Source of the DNA: an uncultured Lactococcus sp.
GTDB lineage: Bacteria; Bacillota; Bacilli; Lactobacillales; Streptococcaceae
Length of the DNA: 64,000 bases
Direction: 5' to 3'
Assembly: GCF_934191625.1 (NCBI RefSeq)
Contig: NZ_CAKPUG010000005.1
Span: 65,567 to 129,566, forward strand
The stretch's first letter is position 1. The number at the start of each line of letters is the position of its first letter. This document shows positions 33,871 to 42,300 of the stretch, in pieces. The translations under genes and the position numbers were made by a program. The notes under the pieces are model-generated. The model worked only from the letters and a program-made list of their open reading frames with translations, searched no databases and was not told where the DNA came from.

Positions 33871-34141
33871 ACCACTTTTGACAGATGATATCATTGAGGA
33901 TGCAGAGCGAAAAAGAAGACGTTTAGAGAGAAGTCTCAAAGAAGAATTAGAGCAAGATCGAGAAATTTCGGAGAAGTATGATAAACTTGAACGTGATCTA
34001 TCTAAAAATGCTGTTTATAAAAGCCGTCGTATTGAAAATGCTAAGCAGAAAAAACGAAGTAGCCGTGTAAATAAATGGCTTCTTATTACTTCCCTTGTTG
34101 TAATTGGGATAGGAATTTTGTTTTTCTGGTATTACTTCTAA
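33863..34141 (+). CDS. macP: MacP-like membrane protein, PBP2a cofactor
   Basis: The 92-residue protein opens MPKPLLTDDIIEDAERKRRR, has a highly charged helical middle with many Glu, Lys and Arg, and ends in one membrane helix (WLLITSLVVIGIGILFFWYYF). This plan, and the position between the nudix gene and mtnN, match pneumococcal MacP, which activates the class A penicillin-binding protein PBP2a and is phosphorylated by the PASTA kinase. The kinase pknB is also in this window. Assignment rests on context and the KPLLTD N-terminus. It starts within the nudix gene end, behind AAGGAG. Confidence 0.75.
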   Translation: MPKPLLTDDIIEDAERKRRRLERSLKEELEQDREISEKYDKLERDLSKNAVYKSRRIENAKQKKRSSRVNKWLLITSLVVIGIGILFFWYYF

Positions 34142-34152
34142 ATGATATCTAT

Positions 34153-34182
34153 ACCTCACATGTATGTGGGGTTTTATTTTAA
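34153..34182 (+). terminator. Terminator after macP
   Basis: ACCTCACAT and ATGTGGGGT (one wobble) form a tight hairpin, followed by TTTATTTT. Confidence 0.65.
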
Positions 34183-34236
34183 ACTTTTATACTATATAAT
34201 GTATTTACCACAATGAACGAAAAAGGAGAATAAAAA

Positions 34237-34917
34237 ATGAAATTAGGAATTATTTGTGCAATGGAAGAAGAGCTGCGTACTCTTGTAGAAAATCTTGACC
34301 ATGCAAGTAAGATTACACGTCATGGTTATGTCTTTCATACAGGATCTATAGGACGTCATGAAGTTGTGTTGGTCCAATCTGGAATAGGAAAAGTAATGTC
34401 TGCAATGGCAGTTACTTTGCTGGTTGAAGTTTTCTCTGTTGATGGAATTATTAATACAGGTTCGGCTGGTGCAGTTAACCATGAATTAGAAATAGGAGAT
34501 GTTGTTGTTGCGGATAGACTGGCTTATCATGATGTAGATGTTACAGCCTTTGGTTATGCCTTTGGGCAAATGGCGCAACAACCGCTTTATTTTGAGAGCA
34601 GTAAATATTTTGTTTCAGAGTTGAAAAAAGCTATTGATAACCCTGTAGTGGGTCTGATTACAAGTTCTGATAGCTTTATTTCTAGCGATAGTCGGATTGA
34701 GGAAATTAAAAAACATTTCCCACAAGTTTTGGCCGTTGAAATGGAGGGGGCTTCTATAGCCCAAGCAGCAACAGCCTTAAAGAAACCATTTGTTATTATT
34801 CGTGCGATGTCGGATACAGCAAGTCATGATGCAAATGTGAAGTTTGACGAATTTATTATTGAAGCTGGGCGTAAATCTGCCCAAACATTAATGAATTTTC
34901 TGAACAATATGAAATAA
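34237..34917 (+). CDS. mtnN: 5'-methylthioadenosine/S-adenosylhomocysteine nucleosidase
   Basis: The enzyme clears MTA and SAH, products of SAM use, and feeds the activated methyl cycle and AI-2 route. The 226 residues show MKLGIICAMEEE with the catalytic Glu (about residue 12), QSGIGKVMSAM, NTGSAGAV, VEMEGASIAQ and the catalytic Asp in MSDTASHD (about residue 197). A TATAAT at 34195-34200 stands before it, and AAAGGAG precedes the ATG. Confidence 0.95.
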   Translation: MKLGIICAMEEELRTLVENLDHASKITRHGYVFHTGSIGRHEVVLVQSGIGKVMSAMAVTLLVEVFSVDGIINTGSAGAVNHELEIGDVVVADRLAYHDVDVTAFGYAFGQMAQQPLYFESSKYFVSELKKAIDNPVVGLITSSDSFISSDSRIEEIKKHFPQVLAVEMEGASIAQAATALKKPFVIIRAMSDTASHDANVKFDEFIIEAGRKSAQTLMNFLNNMK

Positions 34918-34928
34918 ACGATAATTAG

Positions 34929-34957
34929 CTGACTTTTTCACTAGAAAAAGTTATAAT
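34929..34957 (+). promoter_or_regulatory. pepC promoter with an inverted repeat in the spacer
   Basis: CTGACT (34929-34934) and TATAAT (34952-34957) are 17 bp apart. ACTTTTTC and GAAAAAGT (34932-34951) form a perfect inverted repeat filling the spacer. It could be the end of mtnN transcription or an operator. Confidence 0.55.
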
Positions 34958-34992
34958 AATAAAATCAATACATGGAAGTGGAGAAGAATGAA

Positions 34993-36303
34993 ATGACTAT
35001 AACTCAAGATTTCACACAAAAACTTTATGACAACTTTGCAGAAAACCCTAAATTTCGTGCTGTTGAAAATGCAGCGACGAAAAATGGGCTTCTTAATGCT
35101 TTGGAAGTTCGCAGCTCACATGCCAACAATATTCCGGAATTTTCAATTGATCTTACCAAAGATAAAGTAACGAATCAAAAACAGTCAGGACGTTGTTGGA
35201 TGTTTGCTGCACTGAATACTTTCCGTCATAAAATGATTGGTCAATTTAAGTTAGAGAACTTTGAATTGTCACAGGCTTACACTTTCTTTTGGGATAAATA
35301 CGAAAAGTCAAATTGGTTTATGGAACAAATCATTAACCATGTAGACATGGATGATCGTCGCTTGAAATTTTTACTCCAAACCCCACAACAAGATGGTGGA
35401 CAATGGGATATGGTGGTGGCGCTTTTTGAAAAATACGGTGTTGTGCCTAAAGATATTTATCCTGAATCAGCAGCTTCTTCTAATTCACGTGAACTCAACC
35501 AGTATTTAGACAAATTACTACGTCAAGATGCTCAATTATTGAGAGAAGCACTGGCAAAGGGCGAAGATGTACAAGTTCTTAAAGAAAATTTGTTACAAGA
35601 AATTTTTAACTTTTTAGCAGCAACTCTTGGACTTCCTCCGCAACATTTTGAGTATGCATTCCGTGACAAAGAAAGCGCATTAGAAAAATTCTCAGGCACA
35701 GCCCAAGAATTTTATGCTCAATATGTAGATATCAAACTTGATGACTACGTTTCAGTCATTAATGCACCAACAGAAGATAAACCTTACAACAAATCATATA
35801 CGATTGAATTTTTGGGGAATGTTGTTGGAGCCCGAGATGTTAAGCATTTGAACCTTGATATGGATCGTTTCAAAAAACTAGCAATTGCACAAATGCAAGC
35901 AGGCGAAACAGTTTGGTTTGGCTGTGATGTTGGACAAGTCTCAAACCGTAAAGATGGCTTGTTGACTCTTGATGCGTATGATTTTGAGACAGCGCTTGAT
36001 ATTCAGTTTACACAGGATAAAGCCTCACGCTTAGATTATGCTGAATCTTTGATGACACATGCTATGGTTTTAACAGGTGTTGACTTGGATGAAAATGGAA
36101 CACCTACAAAATGGAAAGTTGAAAACTCTTGGGGTAAGGATGTCGGTAAAGAAGGCTATTTTGTAGCTTCTGATGCTTGGATGGATGAATATACCTACCA
36201 AATCGTAGTACGTAAAGATTTGCTCACGCCTGAAGAACTTGCAGCCTATAACGCTGAACCTCAGATCCTCTTACCTTGGGATCCCATGGGAGCTTTGGCT
36301 TAA
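34993..36303 (+). CDS. pepC: Aminopeptidase C (bleomycin hydrolase family)
   Basis: This cytoplasmic cysteine peptidase trims peptides from casein or other proteins. The 436 residues closely follow the lactococcal PepC: catalytic Cys in QSGRCWMFAALNTFRH (about residue 70), His in MTHAMVLTGV, Asn in KVENSWGKD, and the self-capping C-terminus ending DPMGALA. ATG 34993 is chosen because GTGGAG lies 9 nt before it and the protein then starts MTITQDFTQKLY. The 34972 start adds a short charged extension without support. Confidence 0.96.
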   Translation: MTITQDFTQKLYDNFAENPKFRAVENAATKNGLLNALEVRSSHANNIPEFSIDLTKDKVTNQKQSGRCWMFAALNTFRHKMIGQFKLENFELSQAYTFFWDKYEKSNWFMEQIINHVDMDDRRLKFLLQTPQQDGGQWDMVVALFEKYGVVPKDIYPESAASSNSRELNQYLDKLLRQDAQLLREALAKGEDVQVLKENLLQEIFNFLAATLGLPPQHFEYAFRDKESALEKFSGTAQEFYAQYVDIKLDDYVSVINAPTEDKPYNKSYTIEFLGNVVGARDVKHLNLDMDRFKKLAIAQMQAGETVWFGCDVGQVSNRKDGLLTLDAYDFETALDIQFTQDKASRLDYAESLMTHAMVLTGVDLDENGTPTKWKVENSWGKDVGKEGYFVASDAWMDEYTYQIVVRKDLLTPEELAAYNAEPQILLPWDPMGALA

Positions 36304-36312
36304 AAGAAGAGA

Positions 36313-36336
36313 AGATGTCCCATATGGACATCTTTT
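36313..36336 (+). terminator. pepC terminator
   Basis: GATGTCC and GGACATC flank CATAT, followed by six T. Confidence 0.88.
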
Positions 36337-36337
36337 T

Positions 36338-36346
36338 TGCTATAAT
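36338..36346 (+). promoter_or_regulatory. Extended -10 promoter of rlmB
   Basis: TTGC-TATAAT, hexamer at 36341-36346, comes straight after the pepC terminator. The expected start is near 36353, which is the A of the rlmB ATG. Confidence 0.65.
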
Positions 36347-36352
36347 AATATT

Positions 36353-37081
36353 ATGGAAAATACGGATATCATATATGGCTTACATGCTGTAACAGAATCG
36401 CTCAATGCAGGAGTAGTCAATAAACTCTATGTCGAGGAAAAATTACGTGGAAAGAATGTTGAGAAAATCAAAGAACTTGCGCGTGAAAAAAAAGTAAACA
36501 TCTCTTGGACTCCAAAAACTGAATTAAATAAAATATCAGAAAACGGTGTTCATCAAGGTTTTGTTGCACGTGTCGCAGAATTTGCTTATGCTGAATTAGC
36601 GACAATTTTAGCACAAATTTCGGACAAGGAAACCGCGACAATTATAATTTTGGATGAGCTGACGGATCCTCATAATTTAGGTTCAATTGCACGAACAGCA
36701 GATGCAACAGGGGTCGATGCAATTATAATTCCGAAACACCGCGCGGTAGGAATTACACCAACAGCAGTAAAAGCAAGTACAGGTGCTTTGCAACACGTGC
36801 CGGTAGTACGTGTCACTAATCTTTCCCAAACGTTAGTTAAGCTAAAAGAAGCTGGATTTTGGACTTTTGGAACAGACATGGATGGTACAACTTATTCAAA
36901 ATGGAATACTTCAGGGAAAGTTGCATTAGTGATTGGTAACGAGGGAAAAGGCATTGGTCAAAACCTTAAAAAACAAGTTGATGAAATGATTACTATTCCA
37001 ATGGTTGGGCATGTTCAAAGCTTGAATGCAAGTGTTGCCGCTAGCATTTTAATGTACGAAATTTTTAGAAATAAAATGTAA
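36353..37081 (+). CDS. rlmB: 23S rRNA (guanosine(2251)-2'-O)-methyltransferase RlmB
   Basis: This SPOUT methyltransferase modifies 23S rRNA. The 242 residues have the N-terminal substrate-binding part (IIYGLHAVTESLNAG) and the trefoil-knot core with LDELTDPHNLGSIARTADATG, VIGNEGKGIGQNLKK and SLNASVAASILMYE. ATG 36353 is the only start that fits the family N-terminus; the longer open frame lies inside pepC. No Shine-Dalgarno is present, and the promoter places transcription start at or next to the ATG, so it is probably leaderless. degV follows 10 bases after. Confidence 0.94.
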   Translation: MENTDIIYGLHAVTESLNAGVVNKLYVEEKLRGKNVEKIKELAREKKVNISWTPKTELNKISENGVHQGFVARVAEFAYAELATILAQISDKETATIIILDELTDPHNLGSIARTADATGVDAIIIPKHRAVGITPTAVKASTGALQHVPVVRVTNLSQTLVKLKEAGFWTFGTDMDGTTYSKWNTSGKVALVIGNEGKGIGQNLKKQVDEMITIPMVGHVQSLNASVAASILMYEIFRNKM

Positions 37082-37091
37082 GGGGAAAAAG

Positions 37092-37964
37092 ATGACTTTT
37101 CGCATTGTTACCGATTCAACAGCGGATTTGAGTGAAGATTATTTACAAAAGCACAATATAGCTGTATTAGGAATGACTGTCACTATTGGCGAGCAAACCT
37201 ATCCAACTATTGGCGAAAATAGCCTAAGTAATGACCACCTTCTCCGAGAAATTAAAGCAGGTAAAACTGTTCAAACATCACAAATTAACTCTGGCCAGTT
37301 TTCGGAGTTGTTCAAAAAATTTATAAGCCAAAATCCAGAAGAAGAAATTGTGTATCTGGCTTTTTCATCTGGATTATCAGGGACTTATCAGTCTGCTGTT
37401 ATCGCTCGTGAAATGGTTTTAGAAGAATATCCCAAAGCTAAAATCACGGTAGTGGACACATTGGCTGCAGCTTCAGGAGAAGGTTTCTTGGTGCAAGAAA
37501 TGGTGAATCTACGTGAATCTGGCAAGAGTTTGGCCGAAGCACTGCCTATTTTTGAAGGGCTTATTTTACGCCTCAAAAGTCTTTTCATGGTTGATGACTT
37601 GAACCATCTTGCACGCGGAGGACGCATTCCCAAAGCTGTAGCTATGGTGGGGACGATGGCTAATATTAAACCTCTCCTTACAGTAGATGCAGAAGGTAAG
37701 TTGACACAACTGACCAAAGTGCGTGGAAAGAAGAAAGCAATTAAAAGCTTAGTTGACATGACGCTTGCAGAGATGGATGCGGCTTATTCACGTATAATTG
37801 TGGCATATTCTGGTAGTGAAACGATTGCTCAGGAAGTGAAAGAACTTTTCTTAGCACAGCATGTTGACAAGGTTGACATTCGTCCTCTGAGTCCGACGAT
37901 TGTAACACATACAGGTTCTGGCACTTTGGCGATTTTTTCAATTGCTAAAAAAAATAGAAAATAA
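37092..37964 (+). CDS. DegV family fatty acid-binding protein
   Basis: The 290-residue protein resembles the fatty acid kinase carrier FakB. It has the N-terminal RIVTDSTADLS, the ligand loop VQTSQINSGQF, the SSGLSGTYQSA motif and GRIPKA (about residue 178). FakB proteins hold an acyl chain while FakA phosphorylates it. Whether this copy does so, and for which acid, is not shown. AGGGG precedes the ATG. It is probably cotranscribed with rlmB. Confidence 0.88.
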   Translation: MTFRIVTDSTADLSEDYLQKHNIAVLGMTVTIGEQTYPTIGENSLSNDHLLREIKAGKTVQTSQINSGQFSELFKKFISQNPEEEIVYLAFSSGLSGTYQSAVIAREMVLEEYPKAKITVVDTLAAASGEGFLVQEMVNLRESGKSLAEALPIFEGLILRLKSLFMVDDLNHLARGGRIPKAVAMVGTMANIKPLLTVDAEGKLTQLTKVRGKKKAIKSLVDMTLAEMDAAYSRIIVAYSGSETIAQEVKELFLAQHVDKVDIRPLSPTIVTHTGSGTLAIFSIAKKNRK

Positions 37965-37969
37965 TATAA

Positions 37970-38007
37970 AAAATCACAGTTGAACTCTTGTTTTACTGTG
38001 ATTTTGT
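37970..38007 (+). terminator. degV terminator
   Basis: AAAATCACAGT and ACTGTGATTTT form an 11-bp stem with a 14-nt loop. The T run is short. Confidence 0.7.
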
Positions 38008-38015
38008 GTTAAAAT
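38007..38015 (+). promoter_or_regulatory. Extended -10 promoter of the ftsA cluster
   Basis: TGT-TAAAAT has its hexamer at 38010-38015. The leader is about 62 nt. Confidence 0.55.
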
Positions 38016-38083
38016 ATAGAGTGAGTGTAAACTCGATAAATTGAAAATATGAATTGTGATATGTGAGGAAAGGGGTCGCTTTT

Positions 38084-39445
38084 ATGCTAAAAAGTGGACT
38101 TTATACGGGCGTTGACATCGGTACGAATACTATTAAAGTGTTGGTTGCGGAGTACGTCTCAGACGAAATGAATATAATTGGCGTCGGTAATGCAAAATCT
38201 GACGGTCTAAAAAATGGAATTATTGTAGATATTGAAAAGGTGGCAACAGCTTTACGCAAGGCTGTTAATGCTGCGGAAGAACGTGCAGGAATTACGATTG
38301 ACAAAATTAATGTTAGCATTCCTGCCAATCAACTCGAGATGGAAAACTGCCAAGGCATGGTACCAATTATCGGGACTTCGAAAGAAATTACAGAGGATGA
38401 TGTAATGCAAACAGTGCAAAATGCGTTGATGCGTGGCGTCGTTCCTGAACGTGAGATAATTTCTGTTGAGACAACTGAGTTTACAGTTGATGATTTTACA
38501 GGGATTTCTGATCCTCGCGGGATGTTTGGTGTACGTTTAGGTATGCGCGGTATTATTTATACTGGTCCCAAAACATTAGTACATAACATTCGTAAAGTTG
38601 TAGAACGTGCTGGCTTAATCGTGGATAATCTAGTGATTGCCCCACTCGCTATGAGTCACTATGTTCTTTCAGAGGGAGAACGTGAGTTTGGGACAGTGAT
38701 GATTGATCTTGGTGCAGGCCAAACAACAGTTTCAGCGGTTCGTGATCAGCAACTTAAATTTGCGCATACAAGCCCAGAAGGTGGCGATTATGTGACACGC
38801 GACATTTCTACTGTTCTCAACACTTCATTGAGTGAAGCAGAAGATTTGAAACTGAATTACGGTGAAGCAAGTACAGAACGCGCCAGCCAAGAAGAATACT
38901 TCCCGGTTGACGTTGTGGGACAATCAGACCCAGAAGAAATCACTGAATATTATCTTTCACAAATTATTGAAGCCCGTCTAACACAAATTTTTAGCCGTGT
39001 GAAATCAGATTTGGAAAACACGCGTTCATTGGATTATCCTGGTGGAATTGTAGTGCTGGGTGGTGCTGCAGCAATGCCTGGTACAGTGAACCTTGCAACA
39101 AAAGTTATTGGCATGAATGCGCGTCTTTTCGTACCAAGCGAAATGGGCTTACGTAACCCAGCTTTTGCTCAAGTAATCAGTGTTGTGAACTACGTTGGTG
39201 AGCGCACAGATATTGATCGCCTTGTATCACAAGCCATCGCTTCTGATAGCACATATGTTGCTCCTGTTGCACAGTATGAAGAACCTGTTCTTTCAACAAC
39301 AGAGACAATGGATTATGAAGAAAATAACTTCTACCAAACAGAAGCTCCAGCTCGTCCAGTTGCTCAACCAGCAGCTGAACCTGAAGAAGAAAAAGAAGGT
39401 GTTGTGGATCGTATGCGCAACATGTTCTCAAACCTTTTTGACTAA
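38084..39445 (+). CDS. ftsA: Cell division protein FtsA
   Basis: This actin-like protein tethers FtsZ filaments to the membrane at the division site. The 453 residues carry the phosphate-1 motif YTGVDIGTNTIKVLV, MIDLGAGQTTVSAV and VVLGGAAAMPG. A Pro/Ala/Glu-rich linker leads to the C-terminal amphipathic membrane helix DRMRNMFSNLFD. ATG 38084 lies 8 nt after GAAAGGGG. The longer frame from GTG 38063 contains that ribosome site and is rejected. ftsZ follows after 28 bases. Confidence 0.96.
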   Translation: MLKSGLYTGVDIGTNTIKVLVAEYVSDEMNIIGVGNAKSDGLKNGIIVDIEKVATALRKAVNAAEERAGITIDKINVSIPANQLEMENCQGMVPIIGTSKEITEDDVMQTVQNALMRGVVPEREIISVETTEFTVDDFTGISDPRGMFGVRLGMRGIIYTGPKTLVHNIRKVVERAGLIVDNLVIAPLAMSHYVLSEGEREFGTVMIDLGAGQTTVSAVRDQQLKFAHTSPEGGDYVTRDISTVLNTSLSEAEDLKLNYGEASTERASQEEYFPVDVVGQSDPEEITEYYLSQIIEARLTQIFSRVKSDLENTRSLDYPGGIVVLGGAAAMPGTVNLATKVIGMNARLFVPSEMGLRNPAFAQVISVVNYVGERTDIDRLVSQAIASDSTYVAPVAQYEEPVLSTTETMDYEENNFYQTEAPARPVAQPAAEPEEEKEGVVDRMRNMFSNLFD

Positions 39446-39473
39446 AACGACTTAATAACGGAGAAATAAAAAC

Positions 39474-40757
39474 ATGGAATTTTCATTTGATACAGAAATC
39501 GCTCAAGGCGCTGTAATTAAAGTTATCGGTGTTGGTGGCGGCGGTGGTAACGCAGTTAACCGCATGATTGAAGAAGGCGTTTCTGGCGTTGACTTTATCG
39601 TAGCTAATACGGATGTACAAGCCTTGCGTAGTTCAAAAGCTGACACAGTAATTCAACTTGGCCCTAAATTGACACGCGGTCTTGGAGCAGGGGCACAACC
39701 TGAGGTTGGCCGTCGTGCAGCAGAAGAATCTGCAGAAACCATTGCTCAATCTTTTGAAGGCGCAGATATGGTCTTCATCACTGCTGGTATGGGTGGTGGA
39801 ACAGGAACAGGTGCTGCTCCTGTAATCGCTCAAATTGCAAAAGAAATTGGTGCTTTGACAGTTGCAGTTGTAACTCGACCATTTGGTTTTGAAGGTTCAA
39901 AACGTAGTTACTTTGCAACAGAAGGTATTGAAGATCTTCGTGCAAACGTAGACACATTACTTATCATCTCAAACAACAACTTGCTTGAAATTGTGGATAA
40001 GAAAACGCCTTTGACAGAAGCTTTGCGTGAAGCAGATAATGTTCTTCGCCAAGGTGTCCAAGGTGTTACTGACTTGATCACAAATCCAGGTATGATTAAC
40101 CTTGACTTTGCCGATGTGAAAACAGTTATGGCAAATAAAGGAGATGCCCTTATGGGTATTGGAGTTGCCACTGGCGAAGATCGTGTTATTGAAGCTACAC
40201 GTAAAGCTATTTATTCACCATTGCTTGAAACAACGATTGAAGGTGCTGAAAATGTTCTCCTCAATGTTACAGGCGGTATGGACATGAGTCTTATTGAAGC
40301 TCAAGATGCTTCAGAAATTGTTATTCAAGCAGCGGGTAATGACGTAAACATTTTGTTGGGAACATCTATTGATGACTCACTCAGTGATGAAATTCGTGTA
40401 ACTGTAGTAGCAACAGGAGTTTCACAAGATGCAACTGATGAATACTTAGGAACTTCTTCAGCTCCAGTTGTTGAAGAGCCACGTCGTCAACCCAACTTTC
40501 AACACACTTCGATGAAACAAGCATCAGCACCAACTTCACGTCCAGCACAATCTTCACGTCCAGCGCAACCTTCACAAACACAGCAAGCTCCTTCTCAAAA
40601 ATCAGGCTCAGCTTTTGGTGATTGGGATCTTCGTCGTGATGCTTCACCGCGTCAAAACGGAAATCAAAACCGTGAAAATTCATCAAATGTTACAAGCTTC
40701 TCAGGTATTCCATCAACAGATGAAGATATCGATACTCCACCATTTTTCCGTAAATAA
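39474..40757 (+). CDS. ftsZ: Cell division protein FtsZ
   Basis: This tubulin-like GTPase forms the Z ring. The 427 residues include [17 protein letters not shown], the GTP tubulin signature [12 protein letters not shown] (about residues 104-115), and the T7-like region with [17 protein letters not shown] Gln/Ser/Pro-rich linker precedes the C-terminal peptide [10 protein letters not shown], which binds FtsA and SepF. GGAG serves the start. The stop codon TAA is followed at once by the ATG of the next gene. Confidence 0.98.
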   Translation: MEFSFDTEIAQGAVIKVIGVGGGGGNAVNRMIEEGVSGVDFIVANTDVQALRSSKADTVIQLGPKLTRGLGAGAQPEVGRRAAEESAETIAQSFEGADMVFITAGMGGGTGTGAAPVIAQIAKEIGALTVAVVTRPFGFEGSKRSYFATEGIEDLRANVDTLLIISNNNLLEIVDKKTPLTEALREADNVLRQGVQGVTDLITNPGMINLDFADVKTVMANKGDALMGIGVATGEDRVIEATRKAIYSPLLETTIEGAENVLLNVTGGMDMSLIEAQDASEIVIQAAGNDVNILLGTSIDDSLSDEIRVTVVATGVSQDATDEYLGTSSAPVVEEPRRQPNFQHTSMKQASAPTSRPAQSSRPAQPSQTQQAPSQKSGSAFGDWDLRRDASPRQNGNQNRENSSNVTSFSGIPSTDEDIDTPPFFRK

Positions 40758-41429
40758 ATGAGTATAGCAGAAAATGTTAAAAATATATTGAACAAGGTAG
40801 ATGTGGCTAAGGCCACATCTCCTTATTCAAATCAAGACGTTCGGGTGATTGCCGTAACTAAGTATGTCGATACTGCAAAAGCAACACAGGTAGTTGAAGC
40901 GGGCATTCATCATTTAGCTGAAAATCGTACTGATTTATTTCTTGAAAAATATAAGGCTCTTGAAAACAAAGATATTACTTGGCACCTTATCGGTAATTTG
41001 CAACGCCGTAAAGTAAAAGATGTCATTAATTTAGTTGACTATTTTCATGCTTTAGATTCAGTCAAGCTTGCCAAAGAAATTGACAAACGTGCGGAACATA
41101 CCATAAAATGTTTCCTTGAAGTCAATATCTCAGGAGAAGCGACAAAACATGGATTTGCACCAGAAGATATAGATCAAGCTTTATCAGAAATTTTACAGTT
41201 AGATAATGTGAAAATTGTAGGTTTGATGACCATGGCGCCGATTGATGCTGATAATGAGCTGTTGGATAACATTTTCGCTTCGATGAAGCAATTGCAAATC
41301 GAAATTGCGGCTAAAGGAATTCCTAATATACCTTGTACTGAATTAAGTATGGGGATGAGTCGTGATTATACAAGAGCAATTCAACAAGGAGCGACCTTTG
41401 TTCGAATTGGTACAGCATTTTTTGAATAA
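40758..41429 (+). CDS. ylmE: YggS/YlmE family pyridoxal phosphate homeostasis protein
   Basis: This PLP-binding barrel protein keeps free pyridoxal phosphate and amino acid pools in balance. The 223 residues show the PLP Lys in VIAVTKYVD (about residue 36), HHLAENRTDLFLEK, WHLIGNLQRRKVK, and ELSMGMSRDYTRAIQQGATFVRIGTA at the end. The ATG directly follows the ftsZ TAA with no Shine-Dalgarno, so translation should depend on ribosomes finishing ftsZ. A role tied to division is suggested only by position. Confidence 0.93.
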   Translation: MSIAENVKNILNKVDVAKATSPYSNQDVRVIAVTKYVDTAKATQVVEAGIHHLAENRTDLFLEKYKALENKDITWHLIGNLQRRKVKDVINLVDYFHALDSVKLAKEIDKRAEHTIKCFLEVNISGEATKHGFAPEDIDQALSEILQLDNVKIVGLMTMAPIDADNELLDNIFASMKQLQIEIAAKGIPNIPCTELSMGMSRDYTRAIQQGATFVRIGTAFFE

Positions 41430-41469
41430 AATTTGTATAGAATCTTAAGCATTGAAAACGGAGGGAAGT

Positions 41470-42048
41470 ATGGCCTTAAAAGATCAATTTGATAAATTAA
41501 AAAAATTTTTCGAAGAGGACGACGATGAGTATGATGAACCCGTTGTAGCGGCACAAAAGCCACAAGCACAACCGCAAAAGTCTTCAACAGTAAATACAGA
41601 AAAGAAATCTGCAGGGATGAATCGACCGATTCAACCACAAAAACAAGCACAAGCAAAATCTACTGCTAAACGCCCAGCACCCTTTTCTTCAACAACAAAC
41701 AATACTAAAACAACAGAGAAAAAAGTTCAAAAACCTATGATGAATCAAGCCACAACAACTGCAGGACAAGTAATTGCTATCAAAGAGCCCCGTGCCTATT
41801 CTGATATTATGGAATCTGCGCGTATCGTTAAAAACGGAGAGTCTGTTTTGGTTAACTTCAAGTTTATGCCAGATACGCAAGCCCGACGTTCAATTGACTT
41901 TTTGACTGGTGTTGTGTTCACACTTGATGGTGACGTTCAAAATGTTGGCGGACAAATTTTCTTATTAACACCGGCGAATATCACAGTTGATGCTTCCCAA
42001 GAATTAAGTATCTTGGCAGGGCAAAACTTTGAAAACTTCGATATTTAA
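41470..42048 (+). CDS. sepF: Cell division protein SepF
   Basis: SepF bundles FtsZ filaments and helps anchor them to the membrane. The 192 residues start with an amphipathic membrane helix (ALKDQFDKLKKFF), then an acidic stretch and a Gln/Lys/Thr-rich linker. The globular DUF552 domain (about 100-190) has IKEPRAYSDIMESARIVKNG and RRSIDFLTGVVFTLDG. ATG 41470 follows GGAGG at 41460-41464. A longer frame from TTG 41452 is unlikely. Confidence 0.95.
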   Translation: MALKDQFDKLKKFFEEDDDEYDEPVVAAQKPQAQPQKSSTVNTEKKSAGMNRPIQPQKQAQAKSTAKRPAPFSSTTNNTKTTEKKVQKPMMNQATTTAGQVIAIKEPRAYSDIMESARIVKNGESVLVNFKFMPDTQARRSIDFLTGVVFTLDGDVQNVGGQIFLLTPANITVDASQELSILAGQNFENFDI

Positions 42049-42054
42049 TAAACT

Positions 42055-42300
42055 ATGATAATATATATTTTAATTCGACTGATTGGTATCTATACTTGGG
42101 TTTTGGTAGCTTACGCTCTGATGAGCTGGATTCCAAGCCTTTATGATACAGCTATAGGCCGTTTTATCGTCAAAATTTCAAGACCTTATCTGAGCTTATT
42201 TGAAGGTATTCCGTTACGCTTTGCAGGATTAGATTTTACAATCGTGCTTGGTGTAATTGCTTTACAAGTTATTCAACAACTTCTTTTACGCTTCTTATGA
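42055..42300 (+). CDS. ylmG: YggT/YlmG family membrane protein
   Basis: The 81-residue integral membrane protein has two hydrophobic spans (about 2-25 and 58-80) and the family motif between them (SWIPSLYDTAIGRFIVKISRPYL, YLSLFEGIPLR). YggT proteins lie in division clusters across bacteria and affect nucleoid or division site organisation; the exact role is unsettled. No Shine-Dalgarno precedes the ATG, six bases after the sepF stop, which suggests coupling. It overlaps ylmH by four bases. Confidence 0.92.
   Translation: MIIYILIRLIGIYTWVLVAYALMSWIPSLYDTAIGRFIVKISRPYLSLFEGIPLRFAGLDFTIVLGVIALQVIQQLLLRFL

Noticed and set aside
36239..36352. N-terminal extension of rlmB
   Set aside because: The open frame runs back through the pepC end and the terminator, and the extra residues do not resemble the family.
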